Below, one piece after another: positions 24,561-36,495 of a stretch of 64,000 nt of DNA (the stretch's first letter is position 1; every line of letters begins with the position of its first letter). The position numbers were made by a program, and so were the translations under genes. The DNA lies in the NCBI GenBank assembly GCA_013399855.1, contig VXAY01005257.1:279456-343455 (forward strand), read 5' to 3'. The DNA comes from Oxyruncus cristatus. Taxonomy: Eukaryota > Chordata > Aves > Passeriformes > Cotingidae. A model generated the notes under the pieces. The model was not told the DNA's origin. It was given only the letters and a program-made list of their open reading frames with translations, and ran no database searches.

Positions 24561-27500
24561 TGCCTAAAATGAAAGATGGTGTGATCCAGAAGCAGTTTTA
24601 GGACTATGAAATTAAATAAAGCATAATAGTACCAAAACTATATATGGTGGATTTGTAGGACACATTCAGCACAGTGCTATACAAGAGGGAGCTTGTGCTG
24701 AATGTTCTCTCGAAAGAAATCACAGCTTACTTAATACATAAATATTGCCTTGAGCAGGCACCCCTGTTCATTATAGCCAGGCTTACTGTTTTCTACCTAA
24801 CACAACACAAGAATGCTGAAGAGGTGCTACTATAATATTGAATTAATTTTTTAAATATCACTTGAAGTCTCACTGCACTATTCATGTAAGAATTTACAAA
24901 TATGAGCAATAACTTATCTTTCTCAAGTCCTCAGGGATAACTGTGAAAGTCAGGTCTGTAACAAGTCACAGCAGAACCTTGTTATCTGTATTCAGGAGTG
25001 TGATTTGCAGCCCCACCATCACTCCTTGTGAGGGGAAGAAACACTGATATTTAGTGCTTTAGTATTCAGTGTTAAGTCCAGGACTAACATATGACCGGAA
25101 TATATGGATCAGTGTAAGAAATACTGTGTTTTATACGTCATGGCAATACAACTTTTAGGTCACAACACTGCTGAATCAAGCAGCAGAGACTTACAAGATA
25201 AGTCATGCCGTCCTTAACAGTGGTCGGCTTTGAAAATAATACAGTGAGCATTTACAGGGCAACACTTAAGGACTTCAGGACGAAGCAAGCATGTCTTGTG
25301 TTTGGCTCCTTAATGTAGGATTTTATAGGTTGCTACACTGCTGTAAAGCGGCAGCTTATCTTGATTTAAGTCTTGATTCGTACAAAGTACCACTCAAACA
25401 TGTTTCAGTGTTTGGCTGGCAAATTGTGCCCACAGCCTCACAGCTGTCCACACTGCACATTCTTTGTTTGTTTTTCAAAAGCCCTTTTTCACCTGATTTG
25501 ATCCTTGAGCAACACTGTGAAAGGAATTATCACAGACTGACGCAATCCAGATCCTCTAAATCCTATGAAAAATCAGTGTATCTAGGTTTCACAAACACAT
25601 TTTCAGGCAGGGAGGGGATGGGGAAGTAGAGGACAGTCCTGAGAGTAGATGTGTCCTTTTCCTTCCCCCTACTAAAAAAAATGACCATGCCAGGCTTTCA
25701 GTTGAAAAGAGAAGAAGCAGTAGAGGTGCCTGGGGTACCTCTTAGCTCACAATTAGCCACTGCAAAATTCCTCTAAAACTCTCTATAACAGTGCAACAAT
25801 CTTTCCCTGGGATTTGCAGGTCAGTCTGCCTGGAAGTATTTTGAACCACTGATGATTCCCAGGAGGAGTCATTAATCAGTGTGATTAAACACAAGTGAGA
25901 CATAACCATAGATGAGACCCAGGCAATAAGCCAGTACATATTCTGCTTAGAAACTGCAACAAGACCACATGGATTTATCATTACCAAGAACTGGGTCCTT
26001 AAAGGCTGAGATTTATCCAAGCCCTAGGTCTGGTCTGGAGAACGAGCTCATTTCAGAGTCAGATATCCCTCCTGAATTTCCTGAAAATTCTTCTTTCTTT
26101 CAGCAACACACAAATATGCTCAGAATTGCGCAGTTCATCACCTTCAAAGCAATAGGATTAGTGTAGCATGGAGACAGGGTTTTAAAGAAAGTATTCTATC
26201 TGCCATCTGTACACCCAGCTGCAACACAGAGGCACCTGGACTTGTTATGGAGCCATGCTTATATCCTCACATGCTGGGGAACTACCACGAAGGTGTTAGC
26301 CAGACAGGAGAGCCAGCTGCACCTTTGAAGACAAACTTTGAGATACAGTGAAGAAATTAAAGAGCCATCTCCATCTAGCATAAAACTGTAGTGAATAGGA
26401 TCTCAATTAACACAGCTTAGATACAACAGTTAGACAAAGAAAATGCTGTTGTTTGAGCACAGCTTGAAGGTATAGAAACTGGCAGTCATATTGTACTTCA
26501 AAATGGAATATCCTTTGCAACATAATGTAGCAGATGTTGCCTTCCCCAGCACATGGGAAGGCTGTTCCTGCTCTCTCTTGGGCAGCTGGGCACATGCCAG
26601 ACCCCAAGCCTCCACCATCTCTGTCCTCAGCTGCCTGCAAGATCCACAGAAAAGCTCCCATTCCCAAGGCTTTATACTTCTGCCATGTAAATATAAAGTA
26701 CTTGCAAATTAGAGAACCCATCTTACCTATCCACTGAATATAGATGTTGGGCAAGCTCTGAGGTAGAGGAGTAAATACAGTGAGAAACAGGCAAAAGAGA
26801 GCAAAACCGGGGTTCACGCGTGCACCAGAAATACTGTAAGAGGCAAGCACAAGAGTTACATGTTAAAAGATGGCCCCTGGCCCCCGAAAGGCTGCACATA
26901 TGCGGCTACATGTAATACAGCCAGAATCTACCTCTGCTTTTACTCAGAAAGAGAGTTTTTTGTTTGGAATGTCAGTGTGCTCTGAACCATCTGCCACACA
27001 GGTTTTGTGCAGCAATTCAAGGAAAGATGCATGAGAAAAAACAGGAGACAAACATGTTTTGTCTGCTCCTTTACTTTTCTGAAGCTACCCATCCCCTTCA
27101 TAATAACAAAAATAGCAACAGAAAGGTTCCCAAACCATTTTGTTCCCTTCCATCTTATCCAATTATTAGGGGAGTATGGACTTGCATCAAGATACTGTAT
27201 TTGCCACGTCTACTGGTATTTAAGTGTTCTGTGCAGCATAAAAGAGCCACAGGATGAGGGAATGGAAGAGCTTCAGATGAGATGACACATACAGTTTTTC
27301 CTGGGGAACTGCCTGGGGCTGAAGGCCAGTGATCTTGCACCACAAAAATATTTGTCCAACATGACAGAGAACAGCAACTTTGTGTTGAAAAAACATGTTT
27401 CTGGAAACAAACTTCAAAAAGGAAAAAAGTCCAATCCCAAATCAATAGATAAGCTTGTAAATTATAATAACACAAGAGAGGTCATCTCTCTCCTGTAAGT

Positions 27501-28479
27501 GTATACTCACATGGAAGTGCTCACACTTATGAATGCACTGTGTTTACACGGCAGAATCACTGTTTCTTTTTTTCTTAGCGAAGAAAAATACATAAAAAAA
27601 GTAAGAATAATAGACGTATGACAGATCTTTGTAAATATAGTTTGGTTCACCCCCTTTACATGGTTCTTCAAAAAAATTGACAAAGTTCTTGCAACTCAGT
27701 ATGATAAATTATCCATGCATCAAAATAACACTCAGATCATCGAAGTTACAGTATTTACCACTTGCCTTTAGGTAAGGGAGACCTTGTGCAAACCTGTAAA
27801 TAAATGCTGTTCGTATTTATTAACAAGCTACTTATGAGCATGCACTGGGTCCCATAAGACACAGGAGAACCGAAGTTACCACTGATATTTTGCTTCTGTG
27901 AAATTCCACTGAACCACTTCCTTTCTCTCTGGTCATGTAACTGATGCTCAAAGGCTGTAACAGCAGCTGCTGGACATTACCATTGAACACCACTGGTAAC
28001 AGCATAAGGGTTTTGTCCGGTTTTGTCTGCCATGCCCAAGAAACAGAAAAAAAGAGCACCTTATAGCAGTAGCAGCTCAAGCATTTGGTTTGATATGAAA
28101 AGTGAGACATTCCAGTCCAATTCTCTATTATTGTACTCAATGCTATGGGAATAAAAGCTACCACGAAAATTGTCAGCATAATTCTCTAAGCCATTTATTT
28201 AATTCTTCTCAAAGGTCAAGACATTTTTTTCAGAATGTCTGGAAAAAAGGACCAATTAAAAAAAAATAGCAGGAGGTTCACCGAATAATTTAGTAATGTA
28301 TATACAAGTTCTCAGTATCAGTAATTTGGTCTTTTCAATTAAGCTTCTTTTTTACTCTAGAAGTTGCATTTATTTATTGAATAATAAAATTAAATCTTGA
28401 TTGCAAAGAAAAAATAGCAGAGGAAAAGCTTCTCAGAGCTGTACTGTGTTTCAAACTTTATGATTACAGACAAATCAAC

Positions 28480-29560
28480 ACACTTTACACATATTTGTTA
28501 ACTGCAGCCTTTGCACAACTGATGTTTTCAATGCATAGAAAGAACAGCCCTGAAAGCTGAAAAGCAGCTTCATTATAAATTGTTGATTTACATTTCTCCT
28601 TGTCAAGTCCTTTTAGCAAACTCTAATTTAGAACTCAGGCTTTATTAAAAAAAAAAAAAAAAGGCAGAGGGAAAATGACAGAGCAGCAGCAGCCGCAGCC
28701 ATGTTTATTCCCTTCACCAGCAAACAGCCCAAGAAGGGTGGGGTTCCATTTGCTTTCAGCTGCTCCTATTTCTGGTTTTAAATCACCAATTTGTCCTAAT
28801 CAGGCTAAACTGCAGCCAAATTTCATAATACCAAAACCATTTAGTTGAACCTTTAGAAATTTGAGATCCTACCTGGTGTGCTTTGCTCTGGACAGAGTGG
28901 GAATTAAGGGCACCAGCTCTTAATTAATTATTGCCAATAAAACCCAAAAGCCTAAATGTCTTTTATCTTAAGTACTCTGTAATGGCTGGCTGGGTGGTCC
29001 ATGCTCCTCTTGTGCAATAAACGCAGTAAGCCTTAGTCCTTGCGTGTACTTCAGCACTTGCTGGCAACATGTGGTATAATAGCCCCCATCAATTTTCACT
29101 AGCCTTGGCATACACAAGCTTGACCTTGCTGCTTTTCAAAGAGGGGACAGCTAATGGCCCTACCCCTTACCTTCCTTTCAACTTTGATTTGCAAGCTAAA
29201 ATCAGATTATGCAGTCAATTCAGATTACGCGATCAGTTTCTTACGGTGGTGCTGCCAGATTTTGCAAGAAGCTTTTTGGAAGCTTCCTTCTCCCTTCCCA
29301 ACCACACGTAAAGTAATTATGCAGATGTACAAAAAGGTTCAGCCAAGTTTAGCTTGCACATTTAACTGTTGTAGTAAGGAGAATACAGATTACCTGATTT
29401 TCTTGCAGACTATGTTTTCTGCACAAACAGATGTACAGAGTAATAATCCTCATATTACAAAAAAAAAAGCTCCTGATCTGACCACATTAGCGCTTTAGCA
29501 GTGAGTAATTCAAGTAGACGACAAACTCATCTCTGAAAGGTTTGATTAATTGCCATTTTG
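28480..29560. promoter_or_regulatory. Candidate cluster of conserved non-coding elements
   Basis: Several non-repetitive blocks follow each other. One, at about 28,910-28,950, has CTCTTAATTAATTATTGCC. Another, at about 29,200-29,250, has two copies of CAGATTA(T/C)GC, one of them followed by CpG-containing GATCAGTTTC. The A16 run at 28,647-28,662 interrupts the cluster. Function is inferred from texture alone. Confidence 0.2.
28647..28662. repeat. A16 homopolymer
   Basis: Sixteen A on the plus strand after CTTTATT. No target-site duplication or retrocopy body was recognised beside it. Confidence 0.95.
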
Positions 29561-30412
29561 TGCAAGTCCATGAATCGTGGGTATGATTACCTGTTTGTAT
29601 AACTACATAGTTAATCATCCAAAGCATTCAATGTGGAAGCTTAGTTTTCATCAGGAAAAGCCTATTGTGCTCCTTATTTCATTGAACATGGAGCATGAAG
29701 ACACAATGGCTTGTCAGATTGGACTGTGGAGACAAGGTATGCAGGACAGTTTGATACCAGGCCCTGTGACAAGCTGTGACTGCAGCTAATAAAGTGTTTG
29801 TGGCTCTCCATTCTGCCCTAAATGATATGCTCAAATCTTTAAACCACAAAACTACTGTTACACAAATGTGGACTGTGTGAATCTCCAGGCAGTCTTATGA
29901 AAATCAGTAAATCAAACAGACGAATGAAGACACATCAAGATCTTCTCCAAGAAAATATTTTCAGTACCTAATAGTCCTGTCTAGCCAAGGGTATTAAGAA
30001 GGATTAAATATGGAAATAAATGAACCTGAATTATTCTGTGACCCTATGATAACAAATCAGCAGAGTGCTCAGGGGAGAGCTATCCAAGCAGAGCTTACCT
30101 GCACATCCATATAACTTGAACTAGCTTTTTTCCTATTCGTCACTAGACAAGTGCTATCAGATTTTGATTTGTGTGAAAGGTTACCCCTTATTTACCATCA
30201 AAAGTAATAATTTGTTCTTTCTGTTGTGAAACAACTGCTCCTAAGCACTCTCTCAGCACCAAACTATTCACGGTTTAGTAACTTCCTGAGATGAGTCCAC
30301 TGACTGTGTAGTTAGTAACCTTTAATAATTTTTTTTTCATGAACTTGCCTAATCATCCTTTGGTATGATAGAAGCATTCAACACCCACCCCAGCACCCCA
30401 GGGCAAGGAGCA

Positions 30413-30434
30413 CTGCAGTGTAACTACACTGCAG
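30413..30434. repeat. Inverted repeat, 10-bp stem
   Basis: CTGCAGTGTA-AC-TACACTGCAG: a perfect 10-bp stem with a 2-base centre. Confidence 0.9.
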
Positions 30435-30930
30435 GTGAAATCCCCTCCTCATGTTTGCTCTGAACATGCCTTTGGAAAGATTCAGCTGATTCCTCCTCCC
30501 GCTGCTTGTGGACCACCACTTGCAGCCATGATACTCATGTTTTCATAACCATCTATCACACCTTCTCATATCAGCCTCTTCTCCAGTCCAAAGAGTCCCG
30601 ACCTTGTCTTTCCCGAGGTCAAAGTTTGTCACAGCTTTGTTCATCCTTGTTGCCCTTACTGAGTCTTTTTCAGGTCTGCCACATGCCCCTAATGCTGCCT
30701 AACCAAACTGCACTCAGTATTGAAATGCAGATGCTGCCCAAATGAACATGTAATGATGTGCACTGGTTTGTTCCCATTTCTTTCCTCATGATCCCATTTT
30801 TGACCACCAAAGCAAATGAATTTTACTGCTCCATTATTTACAGTTTGTTTCAGTGCTGATAGTAATGGTCAATAGAGATTCAAAAAGTAGACAAATGACA
30901 AATACACGTTCTCAATAGCTTGGAAAATAG

Positions 30931-30969
30931 ACTACAGACAGTAGTCTGTAGTGAACACTGTCTGTGTTC
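30931..30969. repeat. Two adjacent hairpins
   Basis: ACTACAGAC-AGTA-GTCTGTAGT (9-bp stem, 30,931-30,952) is followed without a gap by GAACAC-TGTCT-GTGTTC (6-bp stem, 30,953-30,969). The second resembles a steroid-receptor inverted repeat but has a 5-base rather than the canonical 3-base spacer. Confidence 0.9.
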
Positions 30970-33947
30970 GCTGTTAATTGTATATTTAATTTCAGTTAAA
31001 ATATAAAACCAGACACTCTTGAAGCAATCCCAATGGGATTATTAAAATGTATTGGCCACTTTGGGAGCTTCCAGCAAGTCTGTATGAGCTACAAGGCTCA
31101 AAGCGTGCAAAAGTACACCCAGTATGCCTTATTTCTGAAAACTTTTCATGCTTTCTATTTTTCAATGCTGTAACTGGAGGAAAACCAGAGGTGAATTTTA
31201 TGTGGTCACAGGCACATGATACAGTGAAAAAGGAATTTGCTCAGATTTTGGGCCAAGTGTTTAATGAACATGGGCAAATCTTCCCCTTACTGCAGGGAAA
31301 CAATGTGCTGATTTGTTATCAAGAAACCAAGCTTCTAAAAGCTTTTTCAAGATCTTTGGTGACTCTGGTCAGAAGACTGCCAGGGTGATGAGTATAGCAA
31401 GATGAAAGTGCTAAACCCTTTCTGGTTTCTGTGCTCTTGGCTGCAGCAGGTCAGATCTGCACCAGGCGGGCAGGGCTTGGATGCTTAGAAATAAGCGACT
31501 CATTCAGGTATCACCCAGTAACTCTGTCCTTCTGGATTGGAATGCAAGCTGAGAGATGGTTTTGATGTTCCTGAGTTACTAGAAAAGCAAAGCCGTAGGA
31601 GTTAGACCACTGAATAATAATAGACTTTTGTACTCCAAGGTAAGATCTATTCTCGCTGTTTCATCCATGTGGTACCTGACACATCTAACCCACATCCCAG
31701 CTCATGCCCTCCAATTCTTCCTTGAAAACCATAAAAGTTTCAGAAATGTGATGGCTACTCAGGGAATGGAAGTGGTTTGTTTAGGCAATAGTTTTGCTAA
31801 TGAGGATGATGCTTCCTCACCCATGCAAACTGAACAGGAACCAGAAAAGAGAATGTGTCTGCATAGATGGAAGGACATTATTGACAAAGGACTGTGTGCA
31901 TCATGTAAATCAAGCAGGAGTTTTTTTAAAGCTTTCTTCCTTTTAATCAGAATGCTGTGAGGGAGCAATGGCTCCACAGAAGCCCTGCAAATCTTACCTG
32001 CCTGTGGGTCATTGTTTTCCAGTTTGCAATTCTTTCTATTTCTGTGGCTTCATCTGGCTCAGGTATTCTTATTTGGAGGTACAGGTGCTCAGGTATGTCT
32101 TTCAGGCCATACTTTCAGGCTGGCCTGAATCTGTGTGACTGTGGTAGAGATGAAAGATAGTCATGTCTTCAAATGTATCCTCCCCTCCCTGAACATACTC
32201 CCTCTCCCTTCCCAATATCTCTCGTGTTCAGTGTGTTTTGTCTAAGACAGGAACACCACGTGGATATTGCAGGAGGAACTGACTGGATGATTGCACAATT
32301 AATTTATTCCAGGGATGGGGAAGCTGTTTGTATTGACTTTGGTGTGCACTGGTCTGTAAAAGTTGGTCTACGAAATGCTGATGGAGACAACTGGATCTCC
32401 CAAGATTGCAGCAAGCTTCTTGTATGCGTATCTTCCTGCTCACCTACTGCTACCCCTTCCAGCCCCTTCCAGCCTGAACACTCATTTTTGGATGTCTGAG
32501 TAAAAGCACTAAGAGCCATCCTGTTAAATTCAGCCCTGTGTTTTGGTATCTTGCAGCTGATCAGCTCCTGCTGCAATTGTGCCACCCCCGACATGCTCCA
32601 CTCCACCAGCATTAGAGTTAAATTCTCCCCCCCTCCCAAGAACTGCAGATTTTATTCCAGCTACCCTCCTTTCTGGGCAGGTTTGCTAGCTTTAAATGCC
32701 TACATGAAAATTTGGTATCACTTCCAACATTTTCAAGGAGAGATGGAAGCTTTGTTGATTCATACTGATCCAAACTAAAGATTACATTTACTGTTCAGTA
32801 AGCACTTAGCAACGATGTAAATTCATGCTGTGTACCGAGCAACTCACATGGTGCTGTTGGTAGGTACCTGTGGGGTAGGAAGAAGTGGGAAGACATTTTA
32901 AGCAGATGGCAAATTTAATTCATATGTTTCTGCAGAGATTCATTGAGACATTTGCTCATCTTTTGTGGCATCTTCTTCTGCAACCCTGGCAGCCTGTGCC
33001 TGGCTCCTTGGTTTCACCTGGGCCAAGTGAGAGGCCACAGAGTGTAGGAAGACAATGCACTTGGGCTGGGTTTGCCATGACGCAGTAGGAGAAGTGAGCA
33101 AAAGAGGTCTGTCCTGGAAAACAACATTTCTGGCCTTGCTAGGAAGATAAAGCAATTACAAACCTTAAACTTCGAGCTGGTGCCAGGCAGAAAGCCTTTT
33201 ATTGTAACATACCACAGTTCGCTTTTGCAGGACACTGCAAAGCCCAGCGTTGCTGGCCGTGCTCCTGTGTGCAGAACACTCTTGGTGGGTAGTTGCCTGT
33301 GTCCCCCTCTGAGTGAAGTCCCTGAACCCACAGGAGACACCAGGGAGATGATGGGAGGAACTCGCTGGCACGTCCTGGAGCCAAATTTGGGGTAGCAGGC
33401 AGCCTGCTCCACCTGCACCTGCAGGCAAGCAGGTTTTGGTTTGCTTCAGTGGTGGTCAGTGCTCACTGTGCCTACACTGGCTGCAGGAGAGGGCCCAGGG
33501 GAACAATGGCACAGACTGGCATTTCAGAGGTGCAATCCCTGCATTCTCTCTCTCTCCTTCTCACAAGATACCAGCAATGGCAGGAGTCAGCAGCAGGGGC
33601 TTGAGCAGGCTACACAGCTGGGTCCTGCATCTTGGTGCTTGAGGTAAATTGGGCCTGGAGAGCCCCACTGGAGAAAGAGGCAGCCAAGAGCCTGCTGTGT
33701 CCTGGGCAGCGTGAACAGCACGTTACAATCCTGTGGTATGGAAGGGTCCCACAGAAACTAAGGAGAAACAACACCCACTGCAATGCCTGCATGGGGCAGT
33801 CCATGTATGCCCCCAGCACAAGAGCACAGCCTGGATCTAACATACAACTCCACCCTGTAACCCAGAACTTGTGCTTAAAAAGCCTCCTGCATATAAAGTC
33901 TTAAATGAAACAATGAAGCCATAAACCAAGAATACAGGTACCAGATC

Positions 33948-33953
33948 TTTATT
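33948..33953 (-). promoter_or_regulatory. PLCXD3: Polyadenylation signal AATAAA, likely distal site of PLCXD3
   Basis: Minus-strand CTAATAAAGATC. It is followed 20-50 bases downstream by a U/GU-rich stretch (CTGTATTCTTGGTTTATGG...CATTGTTT), as expected for a cleavage site near 33,930. Another AATAAA lies 130 bp upstream in the transcript at 34,078-34,083. Confidence 0.5.
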
Positions 33954-34077
33954 AGAGATGTTTCACTGTGTACAAAGAAACTGGATTTTATATTACTTTT
34001 TTTTAACTCTAAATACACATTCTTGTCATAAAAATTCACATTTGCTATAGAGAACTGTAGGCATTTTTTACACAACA

Positions 34078-34083
34078 TTTATT
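34078..34083 (-). promoter_or_regulatory. PLCXD3: Alternative polyadenylation signal AATAAA
   Basis: Minus-strand CTTTAATAAATGTTG, just upstream of the preferred signal at 33,948. Either could define the transcript end. Confidence 0.35.
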
Positions 34084-35242
34084 AAAGTACCATTGAACAG
34101 ATCCTAAAACGAGAAGGTGCAGCTCTGTGAACCTTTGTGGGCACAACACACAGGGAGCTCCATGTCCTCAGTGTTACTCAATCTTCTTTCCCACCAAAAC
34201 GGAGAAAAGTCATTCAAATGCATTAATGCTCATCGGGAATAATAAGGCTTCTGTACAGAGACCCTGAACATTGTCAGGAGGCAGTGTGGCAATAACATCC
34301 TAATAATCATCACCCAGATGATCCTAAAGCTACTGATGACTGAGGCAGTCAAAAACTTAACAATTGTCCTGGCAAGCCCAGATAATTTTTCTTTTTCTTT
34401 TTAAATCTGTGGTTTTAACACGAATTTTTATTTTCAGTAATAGTAACTACACATAACCTCAGGGTTCTGCTTTAAGGTTCTCAGCTTCACAGCAAAACTA
34501 ATTGCAGCTACTCAAGGAATCTCTCCCAGTCAAATTGATCTTTTTAGGACGCAGGTCTGAAGGAAGAGGCTAGTACTTGCCATCTCACTGCAGAAAAAAA
34601 CCCTGTAAGTGTACCTCCATCTTAGGAGATATGCATTGGCCAAGCTGAGGTCCATCTAAGAGGATGTGTGTGCCCAAATTATAGTGTGGAGATAAATCAT
34701 CCTGGGGCATCAGATGAGGTCCACTGCCATCTTTTGGCCCCACACTTCACATCTTATAAGATCCTATGGACTGCTACTGGGTACTGAGGTTGATGAAATT
34801 TCTAATATTCACAGCTGGCAGGTAGAGGGATGTGTATGCAGAAGTTCAGATTAGGAGCATTGAGCAGAGGCAAAGGAGAGAAGTGCAAAGATGCTGCATT
34901 TTAAGCAGATGAAAATAACAGGAGAGGATCTGAAATCAGACTTCTGCCTTGCCTCAGTAACTGTTCACATGGGTCTGACTGAAGCTGATAGCACACCAAA
35001 TGTGCTGCTGTAGGGCAAGCACCCTTTGCCTACTCCAACCAGCAAGGCACAAGGTGGACCCTCTGTGTGTTTAGTTAGTACATCTTTCATAATTACCCTT
35101 GCCTTCATGCAGAGACATCTTAGAAAAAAATCATGAAGTGACAGCTAGACCTAGCTGTGGAATGGTAGAGGAGTTATACCTGTAGGCAATGTAAAGGTTC
35201 CTAAGTGGGTCCTGCCAGCCACAAGGAAATTATTATAGCTTC

Positions 35243-35258
35243 TTTTTTTTTTTTTTTT
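35243..35258. repeat. T16 homopolymer (A16 in the PLCXD3 transcript)
   Basis: Sixteen T on the plus strand inside the probable 3' UTR, so the transcript would carry an internal A16 run. Confidence 0.95.
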
Positions 35259-36454
35259 AAAGCTTCCATGACTCCCAAAAGCTGAATGCTGTACATGGGC
35301 AGGCCAGGCTGATCAGGCTATCACATTTATAATTTTCACACAGGGATTTTTACAGTCCAACCTACACTGGAGCAGTGTTCAAAGCTCTTCCTGCAAATTT
35401 AAAGCTATGATCCAACACAGGTGTCACGAGCAGTATTGCATAGCATCCAGGCACTTTCTTAAAGCCAGGATATCCCCATCCTCCTATCATGACTGTATTC
35501 CAGAAGATGAATTTTAGGCCACTCAATTACATGATCACAATTCCCACTGACCTCAGCAGGAGTTGTGTGTGCGCAGAAGTGATTTGATCTGTAACACACT
35601 GGAAACCATGTCTTTGCCACCTTGTACAATCAAGGTAGTTGATCAGGCAAGCATCCTATTCTTGATGTACAAATATGTAAGCGAGCTCCAAGTTACTTCA
35701 AGTTTAACTCTTTAGTGCCAAAAAGTGAGGGAGTCAGCTCTATGGACAACCCTTGGTATCATCTGAAACAGAACTGATAATTATGAGATTTAACAATATT
35801 ATACTAATGCATTTAAGGCAGGTTACATAACTGCCCTTTTCATTTAGGATTAATTATTATTTCCTTGTACACTGTAGACAATCCATAATCCCATACACAC
35901 ATATACCTACAAAACAGCAGCACAGTAAAAACTAAATAGACCACTGAACTCCAACATACTTGTAATCAATACATTGCACATACTATACAGCATATTTTAA
36001 CCTCATCATTGGGTAAACATATACTATTCAGAACAACATTGACTTTATGTAACACAGAAGCTACCACTGAAATATGGCAAATACATTATACACTATTAGC
36101 TTTTACTTCACTGAAAAAGAATTTAGAACTTTTAAATGGTGTTACCTGACCTCTTGAAATCACCAAAATAGCCTAATCAGTTGCTAATAAGTAGTGCTTC
36201 ATATACTAAATTCAGGATAGATAGCACTGGAACTGTGTTTTCAGGGCGCTCTGCCTTTTTTATGTTGTGGAATGAACCTCCACAATCTTAAATTTCCTTT
36301 GCAACACAGCATATACTTACTACACACTGACTATCTGCTCCCTCTCATCTCAGGGTAAAGGCTTAATAGCTACTTTGAAGTTAGCAGAAATGGTCTAGAT
36401 TTGTACCAGTAAAGACTTAGCCCAGCATATAAGATCATACGTTCCCTCTCACGC

Positions 36455-36495
36455 ATGTATGCATATATATTTATATATACTTACATGTGCACGTT
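36455..36495. repeat. Alternating purine-pyrimidine tract
   Basis: CGCATGTATGCATATATAT followed by TTATATATACTTACATGTG: about 40 bp of almost strictly alternating RY sequence, with imperfect dyad symmetry around the central ATATATT. Confidence 0.8.

Larger units (their letters stand above)
20061..33920. other. Intergenic DNA between C6 and PLCXD3, second part
   Basis: No gene or CR1 copy recognised. It contains an A16 run at 28,647, perfect inverted repeats at 30,413 and 30,931, and possible conserved non-coding stretches at 24,380 and 28,480-29,560. A 113-codon open frame at 31,047-31,388 matches no family I know. Confidence 0.7.

Noticed and set aside
28647..28662. A16 run as the tail of a retrogene
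   Set aside because: No coding-like body or target-site duplication recognised beside it.
31047..31388. 113-codon plus-strand frame
   Set aside because: No recognisable domain, no splice or promoter context, and no repeat match. Not enough to call a gene, though a database search would settle it.
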